Positions 23,681 through 34,459 of a stretch of DNA of 64,000 bases are shown piece after piece. Location: contig OZ345359.1 in the NCBI GenBank assembly GCA_977006965.1, forward strand, positions 496,001 through 560,000. The letters are read 5' to 3'. The notes beneath the pieces were generated by a model. It did no database searches. It was not told where the DNA came from and worked only from the letters and a program-made list of their open reading frames with translations. How positions within the stretch are numbered: the stretch's first letter is position 1; every line of letters starts with the position of its first letter. The DNA is from Phymatolithon calcareum (lineage: Eukaryota; Rhodophyta; Florideophyceae; Hapalidiales). Both the position numbers and the translations under genes were made by a program.

Positions 23681-24520
23681 AGAGTGAGACAGCAAAAGAA
23701 AAGCGGGAGAGACTTAGCGTTTAGCGGGAGAGACTGAATGTGACCAACGAAAAACACACGCCCTAAAAGGGACAAACCGGCATAAACGGTGTATCATCCT
23801 TGGAGCACACTTCCCAGATTCACGACTGAGTAAGCTCGACGAGGGAAGTTGCACGCAGATCTAGGCGTGATTGTTGGGACTCTGCCGGAAATGGAGTTCC
23901 TGTATGGATGTCCACGGAGCACGCTCCACAGCCTTGCGGGAACTCCAGCGGTCGTATTGATCGGACACGAGCGCGAGCCTTCGCGTCCCGGGCCTGTGAG
24001 AGCTCAACGATGAGAGCATCGGCGCGATAGAGACGTGGATGAAGAACAAAGAAACGAAGGAAGAGAATGGGGGGACGAACGATGTCGGTGTCGCCGTCGG
24101 TCGACGACATTGGCTTGGCCGTAGTGAAGGGAAGATTGGAGTGCGGTGTGTGCGACTTCGCCGTACTGGATTGCACGGAAAGCCCACTATTCGCGTTGGA
24201 CTTGGAGCGAGTGGGAAGTTCGCAAGTGCTGCGTGGTCGAAGGGACGTGCAGGCAGGTTGAAGCGTGCGGCGATCCGAGCAGTCGAACCAGAACTAGAAA
24301 ACCGCCACCTTCGTTTACTGAGAAGGTTCAAACTACATTATGTGCTATCGGCAGAAGTGAAGAAAGAAAGAGATTGGTTGTTGGGGGACACTTCCACTTG
24401 GCCCGACTACAAGGGTGATCTGCGCGTCTAGAACGAGACAGAAGCGTACAGGCGTCGCTAGCTAGTAATCCGAAGTGGCAGTTAGTCGCGAGAAACCAGC
24501 GCCTTCAACCAACCATACAA
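23681..24520. other. GC-richer region with ambiguous open frames
   Basis: Frames are open on both strands (130 codons plus at 24039-24431; 156 codons minus at 23861-24331). They are basic or Ser/Pro-rich and carry no motifs I know. Overlapping open frames in GC-rich DNA are expected by chance. I could not decide whether either is coding. Confidence 0.3.
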
Positions 24521-25276
24521 CTACCGTCGTGTTGTCTTCATATTGTCGTCATGTTGTCTTTGGACATAACATGAAGAGACAATACTCACCAGGCGCCACA
24601 CCAACCAGATAAGCGTAAAATAGGATGTTCCACTGTTTCCTCTACAACGTGCAGCACATTTTGCACACTGAATCATAGAGTTTTCTCTATGTCCGAGGTC
24701 GAAGGCTGCAATGATTGAGCAATAGTGTGCTATGAGCTGATGCAGAATCACATCAGCATGCAAGTTCAAGATTTGCAGATACGCCGGGAGGGTCGGGCTC
24801 ATCACTGGTTTGATTCTGTTGGGCGGTTCACTCATAGATCGTGGGTCTTCTGCTATGACTTAATGTGAAAGTGGACGCGAATCGAGGTTATCACCGGCCT
24901 CACATTTGAGGACGCCGAAATGACAAACGTTTCATAGTGAGCCGGGTGTGTCTGCAGCTACCGCTGATACCCAGATATGTGTTGGCTGGTAGTTCAGTTC
25001 TCTTCCTACACGCGTTATATGATTTACTAGCCTTATGAATGCCTTTGCTTCTGTTCTCACAACACGGAAGAGCCATGTTAGCTCAAGATACCGCACACTG
25101 CCGGAGCAAAAACTACCCTTGCGGGAGAGGGCGCACACATGGGTGATGATAAGCGTGTTCCTGTTGACAAGGGAGGGCAAAACAAGCAGATCGATACTGC
25201 CGCTTTCAATAATACTTCCGGTCTCACAAGATTTCATCTCGGATTTTGTAGACCGATTTTTTTCAAAATGAAGCAC
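24521..25276 (-). pseudogene. LINE ORF2 fragment
   Basis: At 24850-24600 the minus strand reads a diverged version of the LINE pre-knuckle region (ILHQLIAHYCSIIAAFDLGH, then CAKC), matching the copies at 10.5 kb and 50.75 kb. Upstream on the same strand (25276-24932) an open frame with SVRYLELTWLFRVVRTEAKA could be the RT C-terminal region of the same insertion, but that part is weak. Confidence 0.5.
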
Positions 25277-26289
25277 ATTCGCGGAATGGCGACTACAGCT
25301 TCCAGTCGTTGAATTTGTTGAACTGCTCGCGTGAACAGCGAATCGAACAGGAAGTCCTACGAAACGCAGTTTTCACTTTGCGAGGCGGATTGCATTTCAC
25401 ATCCTCTTCTCTAGCTGCAGGAAAAAGTAGGCTCCCTCTCTATAGTATTCTCCTCAATCGTTCTCTAAGTTGACTGTTTGATAATACGACATAGCAGCCC
25501 TTTGGTTGTGCATCAGCCAGCAGGTGTTTCTCAACCGTGACTGCCATTGACTCCGATCATGTCTACGTGCTCCTGTTGTACTTCAGTCTTAAGTACATCA
25601 TTTAATTAATGCAATGAGTTAGATAGAAGTTGCACTGTCTAATCTCCTGATGGAAGTTGTTCGACCTGTCGGTCTACAGCGAGCACTGCACCTGAAAATG
25701 ACGCCACGTATTCCATATAGCTTTCGCACAGTCTTAAAAATGTCGACATAGATCGATGTCGACGTCGAACGACATCATTTTATTCTTGTTCTGGGAATTG
25801 TGACAGGTACTCTCCACTAGTCTTAAACTTTAACTCGGCTGAGGTCAGCTAACGATCTGGTACAGTCCGTGGTATAAAGTATTGATGTAGTGATCGTGAG
25901 AGACAAATTGTGGCTGAGAGCAAAAGTTGAATTCCGAGTTGACAAGAAAGCGCGGGATTGGATCAACAATGTGCTCGAAAGGCGGAAAAAGGATATGTTG
26001 AGCAACAGCAGTATCTGCATTTGATTTGACAAGTAGCAGCTCTACAAGGCCGGGCTGGTGTCCGCCTTCATCCAAGGTTCACATCGCATTGGTCATGTAT
26101 TCTTACTGTAGGCGGTGACATCTCGCTACATGCATATTTTGTATTGAAGTCGATGTGATCAGAGATAGTGATGTGATTTAGTTACATTGATTACTGATAT
26201 TGATTATTTTCGGGATTGCAAATGCTGATATCAGATGAAAACATATTGCGTTTGCCCAAGAGGAAGACTTGGTCGACGGCCCGGTCAAC
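25277..26289. other. Intergenic and upstream region of the FNTA-like gene
   Basis: No gene is seen. A GTCGACATAGATCGATGTCGAC-like palindromic stretch lies near 25741-25762. A 76-codon minus frame at 25845-26075 has no recognisable motif. Confidence 0.4.
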
Positions 26290-27255
26290 ATGGCAGCAGA
26301 CAATCTGCGAACCGATTCGCCGGAGAGAGCGCAACAAGTGCCAACGACGACAGCCAGTGCACCAATTCTCAACGAGTGGAAAGATGTTGAGTATGCGCCG
26401 CTCCCCGTGAACGACGTCGTGGCCATCGATTACAGCGGAGACTTTCGCCATCTCGTCGGCCTCCTCTTAACTGTGCAGCACCGCAAGGAGCGAACTGAAC
26501 GATGTCTCCGGCTTTCCCGCGCGGTAATCCAGCTTAACAAAGCCGACGTCACAGCATGGCTTTTCCGAAGAGAATGCGCCCAGGCCCTTGCGCGCGAGAA
26601 GGGCGCGATGGTTTGGACAAGCGAATTGGCCTTCGTGACATCGATCATCATGTCTAGTCCGAAGAACTACCAGGCGTGGGAGTACCGCCGATTCATCGCG
26701 TGCCAATTGCAGCAGTTTGATGCAGAGGTTGATTTCGTCGACCTCGTACTGGACAGTGACGCGAAGAACTACCACGCCTGGTCACACAGACAGTGGTTGG
26801 TAAGGGAGGGACGTGTGCAAAGCGATGAGATGAAGGCGACGCAATGGTTCATTTCTAATGACGTGCGGAATAACTCGGCGTGGAATCATCGCTGGCTACT
26901 TGTGAAGAACCTCGACTTGGCGACACGTAACGAGGAGATGCAATGGGCGCTCAACATTGTGGGTATGGCACCGCGTAATGGAAGTGCTTGGAATTTCATC
27001 CATGCCCTGGTTGCATCGGGGGTTCCCTCGGATGTGGCGAAGAAGTCGGCGTTGCTGTTTTTGGAAAAAGATGAGAACAATGTTCCCGCGCGTCGATTTC
27101 TTGTGCGAAATGATACCCTCGATGACGCTGCCGCTGTGGTGCAGCACTGCGATGTGCTGATCAAGGTGGACCCGATGCGCTGCAAGTACTGGGAGTTTAA
27201 GCGGCAGATTTGGGATCGTATATCGCAGGAAAAGAACACAAAGACACGGGAATAA
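26290..27255 (+). CDS. FNTA: Protein farnesyltransferase/geranylgeranyltransferase I alpha subunit
   Basis: Intronless frame of 321 residues; the first ATG in frame is at 26290. It contains the prenyltransferase-alpha tetratricopeptide-like repeats, recognisable by Trp-x-x-Arg cores: SPKNYQAWEYRRF, DAKNYHAWSHRQW, NNSAWNHRWLLV and NGSAWNFIHALV, with a final YWEFKRQIW. This subunit pairs with the catalytic beta subunits of farnesyltransferase and GGTase I in the cytosol to attach isoprenoids to CaaX proteins. Length and repeat order fit the family (human about 379, yeast RAM2 316). The N-terminal ~35 residues are low-complexity. Its C-terminal half is duplicated immediately downstream. Confidence 0.9.
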   Translation: MAADNLRTDSPERAQQVPTTTASAPILNEWKDVEYAPLPVNDVVAIDYSGDFRHLVGLLLTVQHRKERTERCLRLSRAVIQLNKADVTAWLFRRECAQALAREKGAMVWTSELAFVTSIIMSSPKNYQAWEYRRFIACQLQQFDAEVDFVDLVLDSDAKNYHAWSHRQWLVREGRVQSDEMKATQWFISNDVRNNSAWNHRWLLVKNLDLATRNEEMQWALNIVGMAPRNGSAWNFIHALVASGVPSDVAKKSALLFLEKDENNVPARRFLVRNDTLDDAAAVVQHCDVLIKVDPMRCKYWEFKRQIWDRISQEKNTKTRE

Positions 27256-27440
27256 TGCAAGTTACGTCCTGTCCAGAACCTAATTTTTCTCGAAGTTTTT
27301 GTGGCCGACTGAAATAACGGACGACGTTCATTTTTACGTAAATTGTGTGGACTTTACTATACCTTCGCACCTTAGCCAAGGTGATTCACATCAGGCGATG
27401 GCAGTTCGACTCGTTTGATTTCACGGGTCGTCGCATTGCA

Positions 27441-27830
27441 ATGTGCAATACTGCTTCAGCGGAATGGAATCATCACTGGTTTCTTGTGAGGGACCTGGAC
27501 GTGGCAGACCGGGCGCATGAAATGCAGACGGCATTGCACGTTGTTGGTCTCGCGCCGCGGTGTAGCAGTGCCTGGAATTTCGTTCATGCCTTGGTTGTCT
27601 CGGGCGTCACATCAGAGGTTGCGAAGAAAGCGGCGATGTTGTTTTTGGAAAAGGATAAGAATAACGTGCCCGCCCGTCGCTTTCTGGTTTTCAACGGCTC
27701 AGGTGAAGATGCTTCGGCGGTGATAGGACATTGTGAGGTTTTGATGAAGGTCGACTCGGTGAACGCCAAGTACTGGGAGCTAAAGAGGAAAAGTTGGTTG
27801 AGTGCCCTACAAAAAAGCAAGTCAATATAA
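27441..27830 (+). pseudogene. Partial tandem duplicate of the FNTA-like gene (C-terminal half)
   Basis: An open frame (129 codons from the ATG at 27441, open from 27345) matches the last ~130 residues of the preceding gene: AEWNHHWFLVRDLDVADRAHEM, FVHALVVSGVTSEVAKKAAM, ENNVPARRFLV written as KNNVPARRFLV, and YWELKRKSW at the end. Identity looks near 65-70% at protein level, with many silent changes. The copy begins abruptly inside the fourth repeat, 185 bp after the parent's stop codon. Half an alpha subunit should not form the superhelix, so it is probably a pseudogene. However, the frame has stayed open and conserved. Confidence 0.7.
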
Positions 27831-27981
27831 CCGACGGGTTGATGTCAGAGCGAGAAGGTTTGTCATCGGCCCTCAAGCCCGTTTTCCCGTACTTCGCTGC
27901 ATCTCGAAGAATGGAACAATTGAAAAGAGTTACTTTAACAAAAATAAATAAACGGTAACGAACTCCTGGGACACGCTACTT

Positions 27982-28959
27982 TCAGGTAGAGCAAAGGCGC
28001 GCAGCAAGTCCTAGAATTTGCAGAGGAGTGGCAATGCCATCGGCCATGCGCATGTGCACCAGACCGATTTGTCTGAGAACGTCCAATTTCCTCCTCTCCT
28101 CCCCCAGATCCATGCGTCGCGCCACTCGGAAAATGGTCTGAATGACGTCGTTTGCCGAATAGCCCTGGTCGGTGAGAATGGTGATTTTTGCCACGGCGGC
28201 ATTAATGTCTTTTTCCACGCAATGCTGCAAAAACTCCTTGGCAATGCCCGGATGCGGCTGATCGCAAACCTTGTTCAAATTTTCCGCGTTGACCACTCCA
28301 AATCCGTTTAGCGTGCTCTGAATATTATTAAGGGCGATGCGCATGTCACCATCAGCTGTGAAAACGGCCGCGTCCACGCCGGACTGGTCATACGGCGCGC
28401 CCTCTGCGTTGAGCACTTTCTTCACTTGGGCACCCACCTGCTCCGCCGACAGTCGCTGAAATCGGACGACGGCGCAACGGCTTTGAATGGGTTCAATGAT
28501 ATTGCCTGACAGATTGGCCGCAAGTGCAAAACGGGTGGTGTTACTGTACAATTCCATGGTGCGACGCAGCGCCTGCTGGGCTCCAGTAGTCATCGAGTCG
28601 GCCTCGTCGAGCAGGACAATTTTGTGTCGGCCTGGTGGAAGTGAAACCTTTGTCTGTGCAAACATTTTGATTTTCGTTCGCACGGTGTCGATTCCGCGGT
28701 CGTCGGAGGCGTTCAGCTCAAGAACGGCATTTTTGAAATGAGTGCCCAGCATCTCGCGTGCTAGCGCTAGCACAGTGGTTGTCTTGCCGCTTCCGGGAGG
28801 ACCGGCGAGCAGAAGGTTGGGCATGTTGCCGTTGACCGCAACGGATCGCAGGCGGGAGATGACATTCTCATTGCCGATCACATCGGCAAGAACCTGTGGA
28901 CGATACTTCTCAACCCATGGTAGCTCGTATGCCGGTGCAGCTTTCTTCCCGGTGTCCAT
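27982..28959 (-). CDS. RFC2: Replication factor C small subunit (human RFC2/yeast Rfc4 type)
   Basis: Intronless, 325 residues from the ATG at 28959. This is an AAA+ clamp-loader ATPase that helps open and load PCNA on primed DNA in the nucleus. The start LPWVEKYRPQVLADVIGNE is the RFC box. Walker A is GPPGSGKT (near residue 55) and Walker B is LLDEAD (near 115). Sensor-like ADSMTTGAQQALRRTME and the SRC arginine-finger motif (IQSRCAVVRF) follow, then FTADGDMRIALNN (sensor 2) and the C-terminal collar helices ending LAARLC. Sequence details (NMPNLLLAGPPG, VNAENLNKV, GLVHMRM) resemble Rfc4/RFC2 more than the other small subunits. It is transcribed convergently with the FNTA unit, 150 bp away from the duplicate. 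Confidence 0.93.
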   Translation of the reverse strand: MDTGKKAAPAYELPWVEKYRPQVLADVIGNENVISRLRSVAVNGNMPNLLLAGPPGSGKTTTVLALAREMLGTHFKNAVLELNASDDRGIDTVRTKIKMFAQTKVSLPPGRHKIVLLDEADSMTTGAQQALRRTMELYSNTTRFALAANLSGNIIEPIQSRCAVVRFQRLSAEQVGAQVKKVLNAEGAPYDQSGVDAAVFTADGDMRIALNNIQSTLNGFGVVNAENLNKVCDQPHPGIAKEFLQHCVEKDINAAVAKITILTDQGYSANDVIQTIFRVARRMDLGEERRKLDVLRQIGLVHMRMADGIATPLQILGLAARLCST

Positions 28960-29261
28960 CGATGGTATCGCTGGATTGTAACTTGTTCCACAGTGGACAA
29001 TCCTCGATTAGGCGTCTGCCCTGACTGATCCGAGCAGTACGAGTTCTTGTTTGTAATCGTATTTCCCGCGAAATTTTCTTATCGGACAGTTGTCCTTAAT
29101 AGTGATGAACAATTTCATTTTTTACGATCCTTATCAATTAAAATTGCTCTAATTCAAGATGCCACACCAGTCCTCTTGGACAAACGTCTGTGAGACTATC
29201 ATTCTGTGCAACGAGGTTCACGCATTCAGAGGTTGCACGGCGTTTTAGAAGATTCTTAACT

Positions 29262-29819
29262 ATGCCTGTACCAGAGAGGAAACCTCATGTGTCTGAACCA
29301 GAGGAAACGGCGGCGACGAAAGTCGAAATCGACGCTGCGCTTGCGCAATACACGGAAGCGGTGGAACATCGACTAAAGCCAGATTTGGATTCGGCCTGCG
29401 AGCGACGAGACAAGTATTTTGGGGAGCTTGCAAAGCTGGACCAAATCTCTAAAGCCTTGGACATGCTTGACGCAGCGGAGGAGGAACAGCAAATCTCGGA
29501 GAACACTGAGAAAACTTTGGAGCCGATTGAAACAAGAGTCAATATTGGGCAGGAATTTTATGTGCGCGCTGTTATCGATGAAGTGGATCAAGTGATCATG
29601 GATATTGGCCTGGGCGTCATGGTTGAAGTGTCAAGAAATGAGGCGCGTTCTATAATTTCCGCGCGAAGGGAGCTATTCACTGCCCTATCTGATGCTGCTA
29701 CGAACCGAATTACGCATGTACAGGCGCATTTGAAAAGCGTCATGAGTTCTTTGTCCAAATTACGGGCTGCTGCCTCTGCTGTCGCCATTGCAGAAGAGAA
29801 CAGACGTGATGATGATTGA
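29262..29819 (+). CDS. Prefoldin-alpha/UXT-like protein
   Basis: Intronless, 185 residues; the first ATG in the frame is at 29262. N- and C-terminal helices (residues about 20-85 and 140-180, heptad-like) flank a short beta-hairpin core RVNIGQEFYVRAVIDEVDQ followed by VIMDIGLGVMVEVSRNEA. This is the prefoldin alpha-class signature; in UXT the same place reads as Leu-Gly-x-x-Phe-Tyr...Phe-Val-Asp-Val-Gly-Phe-Gly. UXT-like proteins belong to the R2TP/prefoldin-like co-chaperone complex, while PFD5 belongs to canonical prefoldin. The VDVGLG-type core and the Glu-Ala after it favour UXT, but I cannot separate it firmly from PFD5. Confidence 0.75.
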   Translation: MPVPERKPHVSEPEETAATKVEIDAALAQYTEAVEHRLKPDLDSACERRDKYFGELAKLDQISKALDMLDAAEEEQQISENTEKTLEPIETRVNIGQEFYVRAVIDEVDQVIMDIGLGVMVEVSRNEARSIISARRELFTALSDAATNRITHVQAHLKSVMSSLSKLRAAASAVAIAEENRRDDD

Positions 29820-30605
29820 TGGAACCCTGGGCGTACACTTAGCGATGAGCCGCACTCGAGTATTCTGTCCAACCTTATTTCAGCGCAGCTACAGTGAAAC
29901 CTGGCGCCTACTTTTACTGTCAGGAACTAACCGCTCCAAAAAGTTTGGAGCGATGGTGGAGTTTGATTGAGTCATTGCTGATCCGCTGCTCGCATTGAAA
30001 GACAACGGCCGGTGAACGGTTGTAACTGCTAGAGGCTGGAAATTTTTGTTGATTTGAATCCGATTACCTCAATTCGCCTTCATGTGGAACAATGCCATCG
30101 TCTTCGTGATGACGTCTACTTGAGCTGCAACCTTCTACCTGCTCCATCGGAGCCGATGGAAAATTGCTGACTCTTTCGGTAGAAAAAATGAATGGATGGA
30201 TGTGAGTTTACTTGCAGCTCTCGTTGTCTATTTAGCACCAGAGAGGTTTCGATGGAAGGGAATTGAGGGATATTTCTTAGAATACGACATCAGCTCACCA
30301 AGGCTTTCAATTTCTTGTTTTATAGTCGAAAATAGGGATTTCATTTTTTCTATCCTAAACGTGGCAAATGTTTGATGGGACAAACCGGTTCAGATGATCT
30401 GAATCATGTCTGAACTGCATTTTTTCAAATAATTCCAAATATTTTAAAAGATTTTACCCATTGGGCACACCTCTCGATCGTCAATCATTGGTCCAGAGAA
30501 CAGTTGCAGGCAATGAGGAACAAGTCGCTCACATTCGCTGAATCCTGCTCAAGGTTGCACCTACAGCTAGGAGTGCGGCCTTGAAAGCTGCAACTGCCGC
30601 GCAAG
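29820..30605. other. Intergenic, promoter region of NDUFV1
   Basis: No coding frame with motifs. It contains AT-rich stretches and the upstream region of the complex I gene. Confidence 0.5.
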
Positions 30606-32090
30606 ATGAGATCCTCACTCTCCATCCTCGCGCGCCGCGGATTCAGCACCGTCTCAACTAAGGGCGTGATTGTACCAGGCGTCACCGCCGGATCCCACCG
30701 TGGGATCGGTTCCCTATCCGCGACCTCCCCTCTTGCATCCGCAGAGGCTACTCCCGAAAAGCCGGTGGAAGCCTGGCGTGTATCTAACTACAGTGGATTC
30801 CATGGAGGTCTGAAGGATTCGGACCGAATTTTCACGAATCTCTACCGCGATGGAGATTGGAGATTGGAAGGTGCATTGAAGCGTGGAGACTGGTACCGCA
30901 CTAAGGATCTCGTACAAATGGGACGAGATTGGATCATTTCCGAAATTAAGGCATCTGGTCTTCGCGGACGTGGCGGTGCTGGTTTCCCCTCGGGCCTTAA
31001 ATATTCCTTTATGCCGAAGGAAAGTCCGGATAAACGACCGAATTACCTCGTCGTGAATGCAGATGAGTCTGAGCCAGGTACTTGCAAAGATCGCGAGATT
31101 ATCCGGTCCGACCCTCACAAGCTTGTTGAAGGATGCCTTCTTGTCGGCCGTGGAATGAGCGCTCGAGCTGCTTACATCTATGTCCGCGGTGAGTTTATCG
31201 ACGAACGGCGCAATCTTGAAGTGGCAGTTGCTGAAGCGTACGCCAAGGGACTGCTTGGGAAGAATGCGTGCGGTTCGGGCTACGATTTTGATGTCTACGT
31301 CGTGTATGGTGCGGGTGCTTATATCTGCGGCGAGGAAACGGCCATGATTGAGAGTATCGAAGGCAAGCAAGGCAAACCGCGTCTCAAACCTCCATTCCCC
31401 GCGAACATCGGACTGTACGGATGCCCGACAACCGTAACGAATGTTGAAACCGTGTCGGTGGTGCCTACCATCCTTCGACGCGGAGCGGACTGGTTCGCCT
31501 CGTTTGGACGCAAAGGAAATGCAGGTACGAAACTGTTTTGCATTTCCGGACACGTGAACAATCCGTGTACTGTGGAAGAGGAGATGTCGATTCCGTTGCG
31601 CGAGCTCATCGATCGGCATTGCGGCGGTGTTCGCGGCGGATGGGATAATCTCCTCGCAATTATTCCCGGTGGTTCATCAGTGCAACTCATGCCAAAGGAC
31701 ATTTGCGCTGACGTGATGATGGACTTTGATTCGCTCAAGGAAGTCGGATCTGGACTGGGTACCGCTGCGGTCATCGTTATGGATAAGACGACCGACGTTA
31801 TTGCGGCTGTATCCCGACTCTCGTACTTTTATAAGCACGAGTCGTGCGGTCAGTGTACGCCGTGCAGAGAGGGCACAGGGTGGTTATGGATGCTCATGGA
31901 GAGGATGAAGAAGGGTGATGCCAAGGTGGAGGAAATTGATATGCTGTGGGATATTACCAAACAAATCGAGGGACACACAATATGCGCCCTTGGAGATGCC
32001 GCGGCGTGGCCTGTGCAGGGCGTGATTCGTCACTTCAGACCCGAGTTCGAACGCAGGATTGCTGAGTTCCAGAGTAAAGCGGCAGCGTAG
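30606..32090 (+). CDS. NDUFV1: NADH dehydrogenase (ubiquinone) flavoprotein 1, mitochondrial complex I 51-kDa subunit
   Basis: Intronless, 494 residues from the ATG at 30606. An N-terminal basic, Ser-rich presequence ([19 protein letters not shown]) indicates mitochondrial import. The mature part starts near residue 70 with [11 protein letters not shown]. The NADH/FMN site is seen as [20 protein letters not shown] and [15 protein letters not shown]; further conserved blocks are [19 protein letters not shown] and [12 protein letters not shown]. The N3 iron-sulphur cluster ligands are the three cysteines of [11 protein letters not shown] (about residues 412-419) and the cysteine of [15 protein letters not shown] near 460. 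This subunit takes electrons from NADH to FMN in the matrix arm of complex I. Length and motifs are complete. Confidence 0.97.
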   Translation: MRSSLSILARRGFSTVSTKGVIVPGVTAGSHRGIGSLSATSPLASAEATPEKPVEAWRVSNYSGFHGGLKDSDRIFTNLYRDGDWRLEGALKRGDWYRTKDLVQMGRDWIISEIKASGLRGRGGAGFPSGLKYSFMPKESPDKRPNYLVVNADESEPGTCKDREIIRSDPHKLVEGCLLVGRGMSARAAYIYVRGEFIDERRNLEVAVAEAYAKGLLGKNACGSGYDFDVYVVYGAGAYICGEETAMIESIEGKQGKPRLKPPFPANIGLYGCPTTVTNVETVSVVPTILRRGADWFASFGRKGNAGTKLFCISGHVNNPCTVEEEMSIPLRELIDRHCGGVRGGWDNLLAIIPGGSSVQLMPKDICADVMMDFDSLKEVGSGLGTAAVIVMDKTTDVIAAVSRLSYFYKHESCGQCTPCREGTGWLWMLMERMKKGDAKVEEIDMLWDITKQIEGHTICALGDAAAWPVQGVIRHFRPEFERRIAEFQSKAAA

Positions 32091-32440
32091 TTGATACATT
32101 GCAGTTATCGGATGGTGAATTGTTCAAGAAGCTCATTAAGAGCGTCTCCTTTCCCGTTGTATCTCTGGGATAACCTCGTCCTATCCATCAATGCAATGCG
32201 TCTTCTTTTTTTGCTATTTTGGGCAGTAAAGGACATAGATAGTTTCGGCTCCAGCTCTTTGCAATTTGGATCCAATTTTTGTGATTGCGGCGTGCATTGC
32301 AGTATTAAGGAAGACGGCTGTCGGAATTCTTTCACTTGGACCTACCAGGTAAGGTGCCAATCAACGGTTAGAATGCGTGCAACTGAAGCGGAAGGGTTGG
32401 TAAACTAGAAAGTAAAATGAGCATTTTTATACAGCTTCTA
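32091..32440. other. Convergent 3' region between NDUFV1 and GPN2
   Basis: No motif-bearing frame. It holds the 3' untranslated parts of two genes pointing at each other. Confidence 0.5.
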
Positions 32441-33604
32441 TTAGTCTTTGACATATCGCTCCTGGACGTTCAATGTCCAGCGTGGATCGCGTTCTGGTTT
32501 GCCGATCACAGCTTCATAGCTAATTTTGTTCGCATCCAGACCGGCAAACATGTAGCCATTCGATTTGTCAATTGCCCGCGAGAGTCGCATTACGCTTTCT
32601 TTGTCTTGGATATCCAACGTATGGTAGGCCACGAGAGAGAAATCGTCAATAACTTGAACCAGTGCATCGTTCAGTTTCGCAAATCGGGACATCAATGGGT
32701 CAACCTGCAGCGCTTCGATTAGTCGTCCCAGGTCACCACTCTCCGTAAAGAACTCCAGACTCAAATTCATTGCTACGCGAGAACATAGAAACAGATGGGC
32801 GTTATACAGGTAAGTCAATGGCATGGCGAGTGTTGAAAACAAAAACGTGTTTTAAATAGGAATACTTACGAAGCTTGCCGTACTGTTCGATAAGGTCCAC
32901 TTTCGACAAAACGTTAATAGCCGGCAGCTCCAAATGAATCATTTGCGTCAAAGACATGAGCATTACCGCTATAAACTTGCCAGGGTCGGCAACATAATGT
33001 GCATCGACCAAATTCACAGCAGTTATCTGAGTTGACGCGAAGAGTAAGAAAAATACATCAGGTGATGGTTAGCACAAATGCGTTCACTTCGTTGAAGCCA
33101 AACCGCAAGGTTGAAGCGTACTCTGTAGTGCATTTTCTCAAGACGATGAACCATATTTCGAATACATTTGTTGTGGGTATACAACTCAATTTGACCTGGA
33201 AAGTCGAACAAAATATACTTTCCTTTGACTTCCTTCAGGCGTTTTTCAAGCCAGTCAAAGTTTTGTTCCAGGTACTCCATCGCGAAAAGAAGACTTCCAT
33301 TTGGTCCCAACGATAGACGCTCTGCCACTTCCTCTGTGTTCACCAGGTCCGAAATATCAGCTGCTGCTTGATAGGGCAACTTCTCGTTTGAAGGATCCAT
33401 ATTGAAAACGACAGCATCCCTACGCACAACAAAAAATGGATGGCAATGCCATATCAGCAACCAATTTCGCAGGAATGAATCTCTGAAACCGCAAGAATGC
33501 AAAACATACCGCCCAATAGCAGAAAAAAATTGTAGCATCCCAACACAATAGGTCGTTTTCCCGGACCCCGGGGGGCCTAGCACAATCTGCCCGAACCCCG
33601 GCAT
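32441..33604 (-). CDS. GPN2: GPN-loop GTPase 2, 4 exons
   Basis: Exons on the minus strand are 33604-33510, 33419-33122, 33026-32870 and 32772-32441, giving 293 residues. The introns are 90, 95 and 97 bp, all GT...AG with two GTA(A/T)G-type donors, and the frame is kept across every junction. Features: Walker [12 protein letters not shown] near the N-terminus; [11 protein letters not shown]; the diagnostic family loop Gly-Pro-Asn in [20 protein letters not shown]3-type [28 protein letters not shown] (across the second junction); G4-type [16 protein letters not shown]; and [23 protein letters not shown] GTPases help assemble and import RNA polymerase II. Sequence similarity is to GPN2 rather than GPN1 or GPN3. 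Length is close to human GPN2 (310). Confidence 0.93.
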
Positions 33605-33927
33605 CCTGCTGAAAAATTCTCTCCGATTCGCCGCAGAAAACTCAGTCCCCTTCCGCCCTCAGCCGTTAAGCCCAAGCGCTTTCGAAGCGGCTGGTCGGTA
33701 GGTCGTGGCTGCCAAGCGGGCCAGCGAAGCGATGGGGAGGCTATGATAATAGTTTACAATTTTAATTGTTTTATAGGAAATTTCTGTTCAATGCAGAAAC
33801 AGAGTTTTGGCTCAAGACGCTCATCTTCAACCTCCACAACGCCAGGAGCAAGCTGTGACAAATAAATAGATCTCGCGGACGCTCTGCACGTACTTATTAC
33901 ATGATAAAGGTACAGACAAGACCTACA
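33605..33927. other. Intergenic between GPN2 and MED21
   Basis: A GC-richer 150 bp directly upstream of GPN2 is probably its promoter. No ORF with motifs. Confidence 0.4.
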
Positions 33928-34459
33928 TTATTGCACAGGCGTGGGGAGATCATCCTGATCACGCGCCGCGATAACGCTACGAACATCGGCAAGAAGCTTG
34001 GTCGCCTGGAGGGCTGCATTTTCAAGCTCAGCACCGGCGGCAACTGATGCAGCGTCCGCCTCTTGCAACAACGCTTTTTCATCCACACCATCAGTCTGGA
34101 GCTCCTTTTCCAGTTGATCGATAATCTCGTCTATCTCCTTATTCGTCCGCACTGCTCCTCCGAACTGCATGAGTTAGCAAGATATTGGGAAAAAGAAGAA
34201 CAGAAGCATGCGCACGGAATGAGAACGTACCTATATCTTTTGCAAAGTCGGGCGTTTTCTCCGCTAAATTCTTGCGCATTTCGTTGTCCTCTTGTGGGTC
34301 GTTTACATCGTCATCAGGTGCACGCGCTATCGGGGGCGCATCACGCTGCAGGATACCAACGTAGGTGTAGAACATTACGCCAATGTCATCGAGCTTGCGC
34401 TGCAGTTGCGACAAGGGATCGGTTTCAGTTTCCACTTCCGGACCCGGTGATTCCGCCAT
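33928..34459 (-). CDS. MED21: Mediator subunit 21-like protein, 2 exons
   Basis: Exons on the minus strand are 34459-34231 and 34157-33928; the 73-bp intron has a GTACGT donor and a likely GGAG acceptor in phase 1. The result is 152 residues. The N-terminal block DPLSQLQRKLDDIGVMFYTY followed by VGILQRDAPP matches the MED21 start (Leu-x-Gln-Leu-Gln...Gly-Val-Leu-Gln-x-x-x-Pro-Pro). The second exon supplies IDEIIDQLEKELQ (the 'IDVLIDSLP' region) and a long coiled-coil tail with DAASVAAGAELENAALQ, as in MED21, which pairs with MED7 in the Mediator middle module. The acceptor is the least certain part: a stronger-looking CAG lies 10 bp upstream but breaks the frame. Confidence 0.72.

Noticed and set aside
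23861-24431. Overlapping 130- to 156-codon frames on both strands
   Set aside because: Typical of GC-rich DNA without selection; no domain recognised.
25741-25762. GTCGAC-rich palindrome
   Set aside because: Short and imperfect; many such sequences occur by chance.
30714-31619. 301-codon frame antisense to NDUFV1
   Set aside because: A shadow of the strong NDUFV1 coding frame, with no motif of its own.
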